Of a stretch of DNA of 64,000 nt, positions 26,142 to 35,397 are shown in pieces. The notes under the pieces were generated by a model, which saw only the letters and a program-made list of their open reading frames with translations, was not told the origin of the DNA and did not search any database. The DNA lies in assembly GCA_017560825.1 (NCBI GenBank), contig JAFZED010000073.1, positions 62,001 through 126,000 on the forward strand, written 5' to 3'. The stretch is from Bacteroidales bacterium (GTDB lineage Bacteria; Bacteroidota; Bacteroidia; Bacteroidales; UBA932). The first letter of the stretch is position 1. Each line of letters starts with the position of its first letter. The position numbers were made by a program, and so were the translations under genes.

Positions 26142-27260
26142 ATGAATACATATAAGAAAATACGTGCAATCATCAGCGGAGGCGGCACAGGAGGACACAT
26201 CTTCCCTGCCCTTTCGATTGCGAACAAGCTCAAGGAGCTGAACCCTGAGACAGAGATACTTTTCGTGGGAGCGGAAGGAAGAATGGAGATGGAGAAGGTA
26301 CCGGCAGCCGGCTACCAGATCAAGGGTCTTCCTGTAGCAGGCCTTCAGAGAAAGCTGACACTCTCAAACTTCGCTCTGCCTTTCAAGGTCATCAAGAGCG
26401 TAAATATGGCAAAGAAGCTCATCAGGGAATTCAAGCCTGATGTAGCCATCGGAGTGGGCGGCTACGCCAGCGCCCCTCTCCTTTGGGCAGCGACACGTAT
26501 GGGCATCCCGACACTCATCCAGGAGCAGAACGGATTCGCCGGACTCACCAACAAGATCCTCGGAAAGAAGGTGGACAGCATCTGCGTAGCCTACGAGGGA
26601 ATGGAGAGATTCTTCCCTGCCGGGAAGATCATAATGACAGGCAACCCTATAAGAAAGGAGATCGTGCCTGCAGACGAGGCTACAAAAGCCGAGGCAATGA
26701 AGTTCTACGGACTTGACCCTCTCAAGAGACACATATTCATCGTTGGAGGAAGCCTTGGAAGCGGCACTCTCAACAACGCAATGAAGAAATGGATCCAGGA
26801 CGGCTGCCCTGGAGGAGAGAACATCGAGATCATCTGGCAGTGCGGAAAGTACTACAAGCCGTCAGTGGACACATTTATGGAAGGACGCGAGCTGCCTGCA
26901 ATCCAGTACTCTGACTTCATACAGCGTATGGATCTGGCATATGCAGCTGCCGACCTGATAATCTCACGCTCCGGAGCAAGCTCCATCTCGGAGATCTGCG
27001 CAGCCGGCAAGGCCTGCATATTCGTGCCGTCACCTAACGTGGCAGAAGACCACCAGACCCACAACGCGATGGCCCTGGTAAACAAGGATGCAGCGATGAT
27101 GGTAAAAGACGGCGAAGCTGTCGAAAAACTGATGACTGCAGCCTGCGGACTGATAGAAGACCGCGAGAAGATCGCTCTATTTGAAAAGAACGCAGCCGCA
27201 ATGGCAAAGATGGACGCAGCCCAGACCATCGCGGAAGAAATCTACAAGATCATAGGATAA
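26142..27260 (+). CDS. murG: Lipid II synthase MurG
   Basis: A 372-residue GT-B glycosyltransferase that transfers GlcNAc to lipid I. N-terminal GGGTGGHIFPALSIA (residues 11-25), GVGGYASAP near residue 107, QEQNGFAGLTNK near residue 127, and the C-terminal donor-binding SRSGASSISEICAAGKACIFVPSP region are all present. It begins one base after ftsW and ends one base before murC. Confidence 0.96.
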   Translation: MNTYKKIRAIISGGGTGGHIFPALSIANKLKELNPETEILFVGAEGRMEMEKVPAAGYQIKGLPVAGLQRKLTLSNFALPFKVIKSVNMAKKLIREFKPDVAIGVGGYASAPLLWAATRMGIPTLIQEQNGFAGLTNKILGKKVDSICVAYEGMERFFPAGKIIMTGNPIRKEIVPADEATKAEAMKFYGLDPLKRHIFIVGGSLGSGTLNNAMKKWIQDGCPGGENIEIIWQCGKYYKPSVDTFMEGRELPAIQYSDFIQRMDLAYAAADLIISRSGASSISEICAAGKACIFVPSPNVAEDHQTHNAMALVNKDAAMMVKDGEAVEKLMTAACGLIEDREKIALFEKNAAAMAKMDAAQTIAEEIYKIIG

Positions 27261-27261
27261 T

Positions 27262-28629
27262 ATGGCGGAGTACAGCAACATATATTTCATCGGAATCGGC
27301 GGCATCGGAATGAGCGCCATCGCCCGTTACTACCATAAGAAGGGACTTAAGGTTACCGGATATGACAAGACACCTTCGGAGCTCACACACGCTCTCGAGG
27401 CTGAGGGAATCGAGGTCCATTATGAGGACAACATCGACTATGTTCCGAAGAACATCGAGGACACTCTGGTAGTCTACACACCGGCCATCCCCAAGGATAT
27501 GGGGGAGCTCGTGTACGTGCAGCAGGCAGGTTACAGAGTCATCAAGCGTTCTCGCACCTTGGGCGAGATAGCCAGAGGACAGCACTGCCTTGCAGTGGCC
27601 GGAACACACGGGAAAACCACCACCAGCACACTCCTGGCCCATATATTTGCAGACAGCGGAGAAGGTTGTTCTGCGTTCCTCGGAGGTATATCCAAGAACT
27701 ATGACACCAACCTTCTTGTGAGCACCAACCCTGTGATTGTGGCAGAGGCCGACGAATTCGACAGGTCATTCCTGCAGCTTTTCCCGGACATTGCGGCCAT
27801 CACCTCGATGGACGCCGACCATCTTGACATATATTCAGACATCGAGAATATGCACGCGTCGTTCCGCGACTTCGCTTCGCAGGTCGGCGGCACCGTCATC
27901 ACCAAGATCGGCCTCCCTATCAGCGAGTCCGACACAGAAGCGACAGTGCTCAGGTACTCGTACGACGACGCCTCAGCCGACTTCTACGCAAGCGACATCA
28001 AGGTCGATGAGTGCGGCTATTTCAGCTTCAACCTGAACTATCCTGCAGGCGTCATAGAAGGTTGCAAAGTCGGAATCCCAGGCTGGATCAATGTCGAGAA
28101 TGCAGTGGCAGCTTCCGCGATAGCCCTCACATATGGTCTTGATCCTGAAAAGGTTAAGCACGCTCTGGGCACATTCCAGGGAGTGAAGAGACGTTTCGAC
28201 ATCCACCTCAACACTCCGACCTGTTCATATATCGACGACTACGCCCACCATCCTAACGAAATCTCGGCGGCCATCAGCTCGATGAGGGACATATTCCCGG
28301 GAAGAAGGCTCACCGCCATATTCCAGCCTCACCTCTACACGAGGACGCGCGACTTCGCCGATGAATTCGCTCAGGCGCTCAGCACGGTGGACAAGCTCAT
28401 CCTTCTTGATATATACCCGGCCCGCGAAGAGCCGATTCCGGGTGTGACGTCGGAGATCATATTCCAGAATGTAACTGCCCCTGAGAAGGTGATTATGGTG
28501 AAGGAGGAGCTTATGGACTACCTCAAGGACGAACCTATAGACACATTGATAACATTCGGAGCCGGCAACATCGACCGCTTCATAGGACCTATCACAGAAA
28601 TGCTATGTCAAAGACAGTCAGACATATAA
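27262..28629 (+). CDS. murC: UDP-N-acetylmuramate--L-alanine ligase
   Basis: A 455-residue Mur ligase that adds L-Ala to UDP-MurNAc. N-terminal FIGIGGIGMSAIARY (residues 9-23), ATP loop VAGTHGKTTTSTLL near residue 113, EADEFDRSFL near residue 162, and DDYAHHPNEISA near residue 327 are diagnostic for MurC. Its last 25 bp overlap the start of ftsQ. Confidence 0.96.
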   Translation: MAEYSNIYFIGIGGIGMSAIARYYHKKGLKVTGYDKTPSELTHALEAEGIEVHYEDNIDYVPKNIEDTLVVYTPAIPKDMGELVYVQQAGYRVIKRSRTLGEIARGQHCLAVAGTHGKTTTSTLLAHIFADSGEGCSAFLGGISKNYDTNLLVSTNPVIVAEADEFDRSFLQLFPDIAAITSMDADHLDIYSDIENMHASFRDFASQVGGTVITKIGLPISESDTEATVLRYSYDDASADFYASDIKVDECGYFSFNLNYPAGVIEGCKVGIPGWINVENAVAASAIALTYGLDPEKVKHALGTFQGVKRRFDIHLNTPTCSYIDDYAHHPNEISAAISSMRDIFPGRRLTAIFQPHLYTRTRDFADEFAQALSTVDKLILLDIYPAREEPIPGVTSEIIFQNVTAPEKVIMVKEELMDYLKDEPIDTLITFGAGNIDRFIGPITEMLCQRQSDI

Positions 28630-29387
28630 TCAACACCACATCAGCCCTGCTTCTGGCAGCGGCCCTGTGCGTCGCATTCATTGCCGGCGTTTCCTGCCGC
28701 GCCCCTCTGACCTGCAAGGGCCTGAATGTCGTGATAAGCGACAGCCTTACCAACAGGTTCGTCAGCGCTGAGGATGTCAGGAAGTACATCGACAGCGAAT
28801 TCGGGGAATATGTGGGTTGCCACATCGACAGCATCGACCTTCGCAAGGTGGAGGAGATCCTGGACGGAAAGAGCGCTGTGCTCAAGAGCGAGGCCTACAC
28901 CACTCCGGACGGAATGTTGAACATAGCCCTCACCCAGAGGACTCCGATCGCGAGATTCATCACACAGGGAGGCGGGTTCTATGCTGACAGCGAGGGATTT
29001 ATCTTCCCGCTTCAGGACAGTTACGCTTCAAGGGTGCACGTCATAGACGGCCAGATACCTGTCAGGATCGGCAGGGACTTCAAGGGATGGCTCGAAGAAG
29101 GTCCTCAGAAGGAGTGGCTTGAAAAGGTGCTTGAGGTGGTGAGGTATATGGAAGGAAACCGCACCTGGAAGGACAAGATAGTGCAGGTCAATGTCAAGGA
29201 AGGCGGAGAGCTTGTACTGATTCCGAGGGAAGGCAATGAGAAGTTCCACTTCGGCCAGCCGGACGCGATAAAGGAGAAGTTCGAAAGAATGGAGCTTTAC
29301 TACACAAGCATCATCCCGGCAAAAGGAGCGGACTACTACCGCAACGTGAACGTGGAATACGACGGACAGATAGTATGTAAAAAATAG
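28605..29387 (+). CDS. ftsQ: Cell division protein FtsQ
   Basis: A 260-residue bitopic membrane protein: short cytoplasmic N-terminus, one helix near residues 12-30, then a POTRA-like segment (NVVISDSLTNRFVSAEDVR) and a beta domain (DGMLNIALTQRTPIARFI, FYADSEGFIFPL). Position after murC and before ftsA supports FtsQ, the periplasmic scaffold that binds FtsL and FtsB/DivIC. Sequence identity within this family is low. It overlaps murC by 25 bp in another frame, and 57 bp separate it from ftsA. Confidence 0.85.
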   Translation: MSKTVRHIINTTSALLLAAALCVAFIAGVSCRAPLTCKGLNVVISDSLTNRFVSAEDVRKYIDSEFGEYVGCHIDSIDLRKVEEILDGKSAVLKSEAYTTPDGMLNIALTQRTPIARFITQGGGFYADSEGFIFPLQDSYASRVHVIDGQIPVRIGRDFKGWLEEGPQKEWLEKVLEVVRYMEGNRTWKDKIVQVNVKEGGELVLIPREGNEKFHFGQPDAIKEKFERMELYYTSIIPAKGADYYRNVNVEYDGQIVCKK

Positions 29388-29444
29388 CTCACTGTCTTGT
29401 CGAGCCTGCCGAGACATCTAAAAGAATAATTAAGAATAATATAT

Positions 29445-30926
29445 ATGGAAGAAAAGAACATCGTAGCCCTGGACCTGGGAACCTCCACCATCGCCCTGAC
29501 CGTGGCGAAGGTGAACGGTGACGACGTCCAGATCGTCTATTACAAGGAGATGCCTTCAGCCGGCATCAGATACAGCGGGGTCTTCAATCCCGTCAATGCC
29601 AGCGACCCTGTGTCGAGGATCATAAAGGATGCCGAGGAGGCTCTCGACATCAAGATCACCGAGGTGGTCGTGGGCAAGCCCAAGTACGCCGTTCGCCAGG
29701 AAAGCAACAGCGGAAAGGTGATTGACAGAGGTGAGGACACCGACATCACTGCAGAGGACATCGCTGCTCTGAAGCAGTCTGCAGAGGACTCATATCCACT
29801 TGAAGATGAGACAAAAGAGGCCATCTACGGAGCTGTAGCGCAGTCATTCTCAGACGGAGAGAACTTCCAGATCATCGAGAACGACATCATCGGAATGGCA
29901 AGCGACGTCCTCGAAGGCCACTTCAAGATCTTCATCGGCAAGAGCAAGGATCTGAAGAACATCGACACCACAATGAGGAAGAGCGGTATCTCGGCAAGAA
30001 AGAAATATTTCACCGCCGACACCACTGCCAAGGCAGTCCTCAGCGAGGCCGAGATGGAGAACGGAGTTGCCCTGATCGATTTCGGAGGCGGCAGCACATC
30101 CGTTACCATATATCACGGAAGCATCCTGCGCCACTACGCTTCGATTCCGTTCGGTGGAAAGAACATCACCAATGACATCAAGACCGAGTGTCAGATCTCG
30201 GAAAGACTTGCGGAGAACATCAAGCTCGCCTACGGTGCGTGTATGCCTGAGAAGCTCCAGAGCCTGAGCGAGAAGGTCATCCACATCATCAGCAACAACG
30301 CCGAGCCGGACAAGCAGGTGACAGTGAAATACCTCTCTGAGATCATCACAGCCAGAGTTGAAGAGATTATGATGGCTATGCTGTACGAGATCGAGCAGAG
30401 CGGCTTTGCAGACCTTCTCAGAAGCGGCATCGTAGTCACAGGAGGTTGTGCTCAGATCGCAAACCTTGGAAACTTCATCTACGAGCTTTCTGGCTACAGA
30501 GTAAGGACCGGCTATCCTCAGGGCAAGATCTCTGCAATCGGCTGCGACGGCATCAAGGACACTACAGCTGCCGCATCGATCGGACTCATCCTGGCAGCAA
30601 AGGAGGATGTTCTCAACTGCGAGATCATCGAGGAGGAGATCGAGGAGGAAGAGATAGAAGAGCCTGCACCGGCTGCAAAGACTGTTGCTGAGGCTCCGGC
30701 AAAGGAAGTAGCTCCTGAAGACACTGAAGCACCTGTTGCTCCAAGATCACAGCCAAGAGACGGAGAGATCTTTGCGGATGATGAGATCGAGAAAATAGCT
30801 CCAAAGCCGAAAAAGGAGCGCAAGGGAAATAAAAGATCAATATTCGATGTGATCTGGAGAGGAGTGGAGAAAGTCAAGGAAGAGACCGGAACCCTTCTTG
30901 ATGATTTAAGCAAGGAAGAAGTGTAA
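29445..30926 (+). CDS. ftsA: Cell division protein FtsA
   Basis: A 493-residue actin-like ATPase that tethers FtsZ to the membrane. Phosphate 1 loop IVALDLGTSTIALTV (residues 5-19), phosphate 2 GVALIDFGGGSTSVTIY near residue 206, and adenosine motif GIVVTGGCAQIANL near residue 328. After the core (to about residue 385) comes a Glu/Ala/Pro-rich linker and a C-terminal amphipathic segment (RSIFDVIWRGVEKVKEE), probably the membrane-targeting helix. The long linker makes it about 70 residues longer than E. coli FtsA. The start has weak ribosome-binding signals. Confidence 0.94.
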   Translation: MEEKNIVALDLGTSTIALTVAKVNGDDVQIVYYKEMPSAGIRYSGVFNPVNASDPVSRIIKDAEEALDIKITEVVVGKPKYAVRQESNSGKVIDRGEDTDITAEDIAALKQSAEDSYPLEDETKEAIYGAVAQSFSDGENFQIIENDIIGMASDVLEGHFKIFIGKSKDLKNIDTTMRKSGISARKKYFTADTTAKAVLSEAEMENGVALIDFGGGSTSVTIYHGSILRHYASIPFGGKNITNDIKTECQISERLAENIKLAYGACMPEKLQSLSEKVIHIISNNAEPDKQVTVKYLSEIITARVEEIMMAMLYEIEQSGFADLLRSGIVVTGGCAQIANLGNFIYELSGYRVRTGYPQGKISAIGCDGIKDTTAAASIGLILAAKEDVLNCEIIEEEIEEEEIEEPAPAAKTVAEAPAKEVAPEDTEAPVAPRSQPRDGEIFADDEIEKIAPKPKKERKGNKRSIFDVIWRGVEKVKEETGTLLDDLSKEEV

Positions 30927-30946
30927 TTGAATTGATTCAGAGAAAA

Positions 30947-32209
30947 ATGATGGATTTTGAAAATAACGATATAGTACCTAACGACTGGACCCCCGAAAAC
31001 TCTATCATCAAGGTGATCGGAGTCGGCGGCGGCGGATGCAACGCAGTCAACTATATGTACAACCAGCACATCGAAGGCTGCACCTTCATTGTGTGCAACA
31101 CTGACGCTCAGGCCCTCAACAGCTGCGACGTGCCTATCAAGATAAAGCTTGGCGAGGAAGGTCTCGGAGCAGGCTGCAACCCTACAGAAGGCCGTAATGC
31201 AGCCCTCAACTCTCAGGAGGAGATTGCAGAAAAGGTCATCAACAGCAACACGGATATGCTCTTCATCACAGCCGGAATGGGCGGCGGTACCGGCACAGGT
31301 GCTGCTCCGGTCATCGCGGCTATGGCCAAGAAGAAAGGCATCCTCACTGTAGGTGTAGTAACCATCCCTTTCAAGAGCGAGGGCAACGAGTCGATGTCAA
31401 AGGCAATCGACGGCATAAACGAGCTTGAGAAGAATGTGGACAGCCTCATCATAATCAACAACGAGAAGATCTACAAGGAGTACGGAGAACTCCTCATCCA
31501 GGACGCCTTCCCTAAGGCAGACGAAGTGCTCGCAACTGCAGTCAGAGGCATCACCGAGATCATCAAGAAGCGCGGTTTCATCAACGTGGACTTCAAGGAT
31601 GTCAAGGCAATGATGACCAACAGCGGAATGGCCCTTATGGGATGCGGCACAGGCTCAGGTGAGAACAGGATCGAAGACGCAGTAAAGGCGGCGATGGACT
31701 CCCCTCTCCTGAACGACTTCGACATCAAGACAGCAAAGAACGTCCTGATCAACGTCACTGTCGGCAACAACGAGTCAGGTCTTCAGATGAAGCAGCTCGA
31801 CGAGATCGACAAGATGATAAAGGAATATACCGGCAATGCCAACAACTTCAAGCGAGGAATCGTGTTCGACGACACTGAGGAGTTCGGCGACAAGGTGAGC
31901 ATCACCGTCATTGCGACCGGCTTCAAGATGGCAAGAATCATCGAGATCACAGAGGGCAACCCTGGAAACATCATCGTAGTAGACAGCAACTTTGTATATA
32001 AGAAGGACGAGCACGCCGCTGAAGAGGGAATCGAACTTCCTGAAGTAAGAAGCACCAAGATAGGCTACAACAACACAGCCATCAGAAAGGGCATCTCATT
32101 CGAAGAGGGCAAGAAGCCACTCCTTCTTGTAGGCGAAAGAGACGACAAGAGCGAGCTCGAAAACACACCTGCAATCAAAAGACAGGCTGTCCGTAACAAG
32201 AAAGATTAG
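30947..32209 (+). CDS. ftsZ: Cell division protein FtsZ
   Basis: A tubulin-like GTPase of about 420 residues that forms the Z-ring. The nucleotide motifs are IGVGGGGCNAVNYM near residue 23 and GGGTGTGAAPVIA near residue 105. The T7 loop, NVDFKDVKAMMTNSGMALMG near residue 203, is intact. The C-terminus is short and basic after TPAIKRQ, which resembles the conserved tail peptide that binds FtsA. The start could be ATG 30947 or 30950; an upstream TTG at 30932 is less likely. It lies 20 bp after ftsA. Confidence 0.96.
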   Translation: MMDFENNDIVPNDWTPENSIIKVIGVGGGGCNAVNYMYNQHIEGCTFIVCNTDAQALNSCDVPIKIKLGEEGLGAGCNPTEGRNAALNSQEEIAEKVINSNTDMLFITAGMGGGTGTGAAPVIAAMAKKKGILTVGVVTIPFKSEGNESMSKAIDGINELEKNVDSLIIINNEKIYKEYGELLIQDAFPKADEVLATAVRGITEIIKKRGFINVDFKDVKAMMTNSGMALMGCGTGSGENRIEDAVKAAMDSPLLNDFDIKTAKNVLINVTVGNNESGLQMKQLDEIDKMIKEYTGNANNFKRGIVFDDTEEFGDKVSITVIATGFKMARIIEITEGNPGNIIVVDSNFVYKKDEHAAEEGIELPEVRSTKIGYNNTAIRKGISFEEGKKPLLLVGERDDKSELENTPAIKRQAVRNKKD

Positions 32210-32218
32210 GAAATTTCT

Positions 32219-32226
32219 TATCTTTG
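32219..32226 (+). promoter_or_regulatory. Predicted -7 box of gltX
   Basis: TATCTTTG starts 10 bp after the ftsZ stop and 22 bp before the gltX ATG at 32248, so gltX can be expressed apart from the dcw cluster. An in-frame TTG at 32224 lies inside the box and is rejected as a start. Confidence 0.55.
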
Positions 32227-32247
32227 ACGCGAAAATACAGAAAAGCT

Positions 32248-33843
32248 ATGACAAGAAAGACAAGAGTTAGATTTGCACCGTCACCGACAGGTCCTCTCCA
32301 TATGGGAGGAGTCAGGACGGCTCTTTACAACTACCTCTTCGCAAAGCAGCGCGGAGGTGACTTCATCATAAGAATCGAAGACACTGACTCACAGAGATTT
32401 GTACCTGGAGCAGAGAAATATATCATCGAAGCCCTCAACTGGTGCGGCATCGTACCTGACGAAGGTGTGGACCAGAACGGCCAGATCGTAGAGACCGCTT
32501 CCGAGCGTCATCCGCACGCACCTTACAGACAGAGCCAGAGAAAGGGTCTTTACCGTCAGTACGCTGACCAGCTCGTAGAAGGCGGCTTTGCTTACTATGC
32601 ATTCGACACCGCTGAGGAACTCGGTGCAAAGAGAGCCGAGATGGAAGCGGCAGGTCAGACCTTCATCTACAACCAGACCACAAGAATGGGACTTCGTAAC
32701 TCACTCTCACTTCCTGAGAGCGAGTGGAAGGAGCTTCTTGAGACACGCACTGACTGGACCATCCGCTTCAAGATGCCTGAGAACAGAGTCGTGAAGATGG
32801 ACGACCTCATCAGAGGCCACGTGGAGGTAAACACCGACACCCTCGACGACAAAGTGCTCTGGAAGAGAGCGGACGAGCTCCCTACATATCACCTTGCAAA
32901 CATCGTGGACGACCACCTTATGGAGATCACCGAGGTTATCCGCGGCGAGGAGTGGCTTCCTTCACTTCCGCTCCACTACCTCCTTTATGAGGCATTCGGA
33001 TGGACTGAGACTCAGCCACGTTTCGCACATCTTTCACTCCTTCTCAAGCCGGACGGAAAGGGCAAGCTCTCAAAGAGAGACGGAGACCGCCTCGGCTTCC
33101 CTGTGTTCCCGCTTCAGTGGATCAACGCAGAGGGTGAGGTGTCAAGAGGTTACCGTGAGGACGGTTACTTCCCTGAGGCCTTCGTAAACCTCCTTGCAAT
33201 GCTCGGATGGAATCCTGGTGATGACCGCGAGCTCTTCAGCCTTGAGGAACTCGTTCAGGCATTCTCACTCGAGAGAGTCGTGAAGTCAGGTGCAAGATTC
33301 AACGCAGACAAGGCAAAGTGGTACAACAAGGAGTACCTCCGCACAAAGAGCGTAGAAGACCTTACTGACCTTTACATCCCTGTACTCGAAGCAAAGGGCA
33401 TAACCATCACAGATGAGGCTCAGACCCCTGATTTCGCAGGCAAGACCTTCTCTAAGGACTATGTGAAGAGAATCGTGAAGCTCATCCAGGAAAGAGCGAC
33501 ATTCGTAGCCGACTTCTGGGACATCGCTTCTTACCTCTTCATCGCTCCTACATCATTTGTAGAGAAGGACGCTGCCAAGTTCTGGAAAGAGGAGAACTAC
33601 ACCCTCGCACTCCAGGTGGCAGACTTCATCCTCGGCTTCGAGGGAGAGTTCACAAAAGAATCTCTCGAAGGACCGCTTGAGGAGTACATCCGCTCCAACG
33701 AGTGGCCTATGGGTAAGGTGATGAACTGCCTCAGACTTGCCCTGGTGGGCGCTTCAAGCGGCCTGGGCATCGCTGACATCGTCACCCTCATCGGCAAGGA
33801 AGAGTTTGCAAAGCGCATTGACTTCATCAAAGCAACCCTTTAG
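32248..33843 (+). CDS. gltX: Glutamyl-tRNA synthetase
   Basis: A 531-residue class I aminoacyl-tRNA synthetase that charges tRNA-Glu. The HIGH-like motif is PSPTGPLHMGGVRTALYN (residues 10-27), DTDSQR follows near residue 45, and the KMSKS-like motif is KGKLSKRDGDRLGFP near residue 271. The C-terminal anticodon-binding domain is helical. It follows ftsZ but has its own promoter. Confidence 0.95.
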   Translation: MTRKTRVRFAPSPTGPLHMGGVRTALYNYLFAKQRGGDFIIRIEDTDSQRFVPGAEKYIIEALNWCGIVPDEGVDQNGQIVETASERHPHAPYRQSQRKGLYRQYADQLVEGGFAYYAFDTAEELGAKRAEMEAAGQTFIYNQTTRMGLRNSLSLPESEWKELLETRTDWTIRFKMPENRVVKMDDLIRGHVEVNTDTLDDKVLWKRADELPTYHLANIVDDHLMEITEVIRGEEWLPSLPLHYLLYEAFGWTETQPRFAHLSLLLKPDGKGKLSKRDGDRLGFPVFPLQWINAEGEVSRGYREDGYFPEAFVNLLAMLGWNPGDDRELFSLEELVQAFSLERVVKSGARFNADKAKWYNKEYLRTKSVEDLTDLYIPVLEAKGITITDEAQTPDFAGKTFSKDYVKRIVKLIQERATFVADFWDIASYLFIAPTSFVEKDAAKFWKEENYTLALQVADFILGFEGEFTKESLEGPLEEYIRSNEWPMGKVMNCLRLALVGASSGLGIADIVTLIGKEEFAKRIDFIKATL

Positions 33844-33867
33844 AAACAACATTTAACCAAATAAATT

Positions 33868-34323
33868 ATGAAGAAGATTATTCTCATCGCAGCAATGGTA
33901 TTAGGATTTGCAGTTGCTGCAACAGCTCAGCCAAGAGCTCTCGGTGCACGCATCGGAAACGGTGCAGAAATCAGCTATCAGCACGATATGGATGGCAATT
34001 TCCTCGAAATTGACGGAGGTCTCGGACTCGGTCTTGGAGACGGCACAATGAACATCGGTGCAACTGGTATCTACAACTTTATGATCTCAGAGTTTGGAGA
34101 CGGATTCGGCTTCTACGCAGGTCCTGGTGCAAGCGTTGGCCTTGGTGTCGGCGAGGCAAACTACCTCAACCTCGGCGTTGCAGGTATGGTAGGTATCGAG
34201 TACACATTCGATTTCCCACTCCAGCTTTCTCTTGACTTCAGACAGCACATCGGATTCGGTCTCAGCGGCCACGGAGTTTACGCTCCATCAAGCGTTGGTC
34301 TTGGCGTTCGCTACAGATTCTAA
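33868..34323 (+). CDS. Small outer-membrane beta-barrel protein, paralog 1
   Basis: A 151-residue protein with a signal peptide (MKKIILIAAMVLGFAVAATAQ) and a glycine-rich, strand-alternating mature part of eight short strands. It ends in an aromatic residue (GVGLGVRYRF), the C-terminal Phe expected of BAM substrates. It is paralogous to the next gene: both begin the mature part with PRALG and share GIEYTF.FPLQLS. Small eight-stranded barrels of this sort are abundant in Bacteroidota and lack assigned function. Confidence 0.75.
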   Translation: MKKIILIAAMVLGFAVAATAQPRALGARIGNGAEISYQHDMDGNFLEIDGGLGLGLGDGTMNIGATGIYNFMISEFGDGFGFYAGPGASVGLGVGEANYLNLGVAGMVGIEYTFDFPLQLSLDFRQHIGFGLSGHGVYAPSSVGLGVRYRF

Positions 34324-34342
34324 TCCCTGACTGACATAATTT

Positions 34343-34376
34343 GACGACGGCCGCACATAACGGTCGTCGTTTTTTT
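34343..34376 (+). terminator. Terminator after paralog 1
   Basis: GACGAC and GTCGTC flank a GC-rich loop and are followed by seven T residues. The paralog 2 promoter box begins two bases later. Confidence 0.75.
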
Positions 34377-34377
34377 G

Positions 34378-34385
34378 TATCTTTG
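34378..34385 (+). promoter_or_regulatory. Predicted -7 box of barrel paralog 2
   Basis: TATCTTTG, 27 bp before the ATG of the second barrel gene. Confidence 0.55.
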
Positions 34386-34412
34386 GCACGGAATAGGAAA
34401 ACTTAGAACATT

Positions 34413-34874
34413 ATGAAAAGAATTCTACTTATAATCTTTGCAGCAACGGGCCTTGCCCTCGCCGCAAGCGCACAGCCAAGGGCTCTCGGTGTCAGAACAG
34501 GCGCCACAGGCATAGAGATGTCCTATCAGCACACAATGCAGCAGCGCAGCTTCATAGAAGCCGAGCTTGGCTCCGAATTCGGAGTCTACGACGGCTTCAA
34601 AGCCACAGGCACCTACAACTTCATATTTGCACGCCCTGCCTGGACTGAACGAGGTTATTGGGGCATATACACAGGTCCCGGTATGACCCTCGGATGTCTG
34701 GACAACAAGTTTCTGGTAGCCTTCTGCGCCAACGCCGGAATCGAGTACACCTTCTGGTTCCCGCTCCAGCTCTCAGTGGACATCAGGCCGACCTACGGCT
34801 CCCTGGGCGGCGAATTCCACAGCCACGGAAACTGGGGATTCTTCCCATCGGTAGCGGCAAGATACAGATTTTAA
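34413..34874 (+). CDS. Small outer-membrane beta-barrel protein, paralog 2
   Basis: A 153-residue exported protein (signal MKRILLIIFAATGLALAASAQ) with eight predicted strands ending VAARYRF. It shares with paralog 1 the PRALG.R.G start of the mature chain, the ISYQH/MSYQH strand, and the GIEYTF.FPLQLS segment, so the pair is a tandem duplication that has diverged. It has its own promoter and terminator. Function unknown. Confidence 0.75.
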   Translation: MKRILLIIFAATGLALAASAQPRALGVRTGATGIEMSYQHTMQQRSFIEAELGSEFGVYDGFKATGTYNFIFARPAWTERGYWGIYTGPGMTLGCLDNKFLVAFCANAGIEYTFWFPLQLSVDIRPTYGSLGGEFHSHGNWGFFPSVAARYRF

Positions 34875-34898
34875 TATATATTCCCGAATATGCTAAGG

Positions 34899-34944
34899 GA
34901 CTGACTAAAAAGTCAATTATGACTGATTAGTCAGTCTCGTTCTT
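34899..34944 (+). terminator. Likely terminator after paralog 2
   Basis: GACTGACTA (34899-34907) pairs with TAGTCAGTC (34928-34936), followed by TCGTTCTTT. The inner loop contains a nested AGTCAATTATGACT palindrome. Confidence 0.7.
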
Positions 34945-35149
34945 TATATTCAGTTCCTTTTATCGTACAGTAGAAATCACCGTGGTACACATTTCTTCAA
35001 TTTTATGTACTACCAGTGTCAAAATGTGATCATTTTGGCGGATATTTGGAGAGTGTCGTAAACGAATTATCGGGTTTTGTGTACGACCACCCTCTAACTT
35101 CTGCAAGTAGCCTATCTCAATGCGACAGATGCACGAGATGTGTGTCTCT

Positions 35150-35292
35150 GCCAAACCTTAGGCCACTGCAAAGTCGGCTATATTGCATATACACATAATT
35201 AGCGTGGCCTTAGGTCGCACGATGATGACCTTAAGCCACGCATATGTTGTATATACGTTCTGGGAGCCCGGATGCCGTGGCTTAAGGTTTGG
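35150..35292. repeat. Double-hairpin intergenic element, copy B
   Basis: Second copy of the 14938-15082 element, bounded by GCCAAACCTTAGGCCAC and CGTGGCTTAAGGTTTGG. The second stem is GACCTTAAGCCACG (35227-35240) with the right end. Compared with copy A, the stem base pair G-C is replaced by A-T on both sides, a compensatory change. The rest of the 520-bp gap 34875-35397 holds two terminators and nothing coding. Confidence 0.8.
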
Positions 35293-35341
35293 AATCGAGC
35301 CAAACTTACCCTATCTCAGCTCCCTTCTACAACTACACACA

Positions 35342-35370
35342 AAAGAGGATGACTAATCAGCCATCCTCTT
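35342..35370 (-). terminator. Terminator of the transglutaminase-like gene
   Basis: On the minus strand AAGAGGATG and CATCCTCTT form a hairpin followed by TTGTG, just past the stop at 35398. Confidence 0.65.
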
Positions 35371-35397
35371 CACTATATTTATATATTCCTTGATGGA

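Noticed and set aside
25028..26233. A 401-codon frame on the minus strand opposite ftsW.
   Set aside because: It is antisense to a conserved gene, rich in His, Cys and Ser, and has no recognisable domain.
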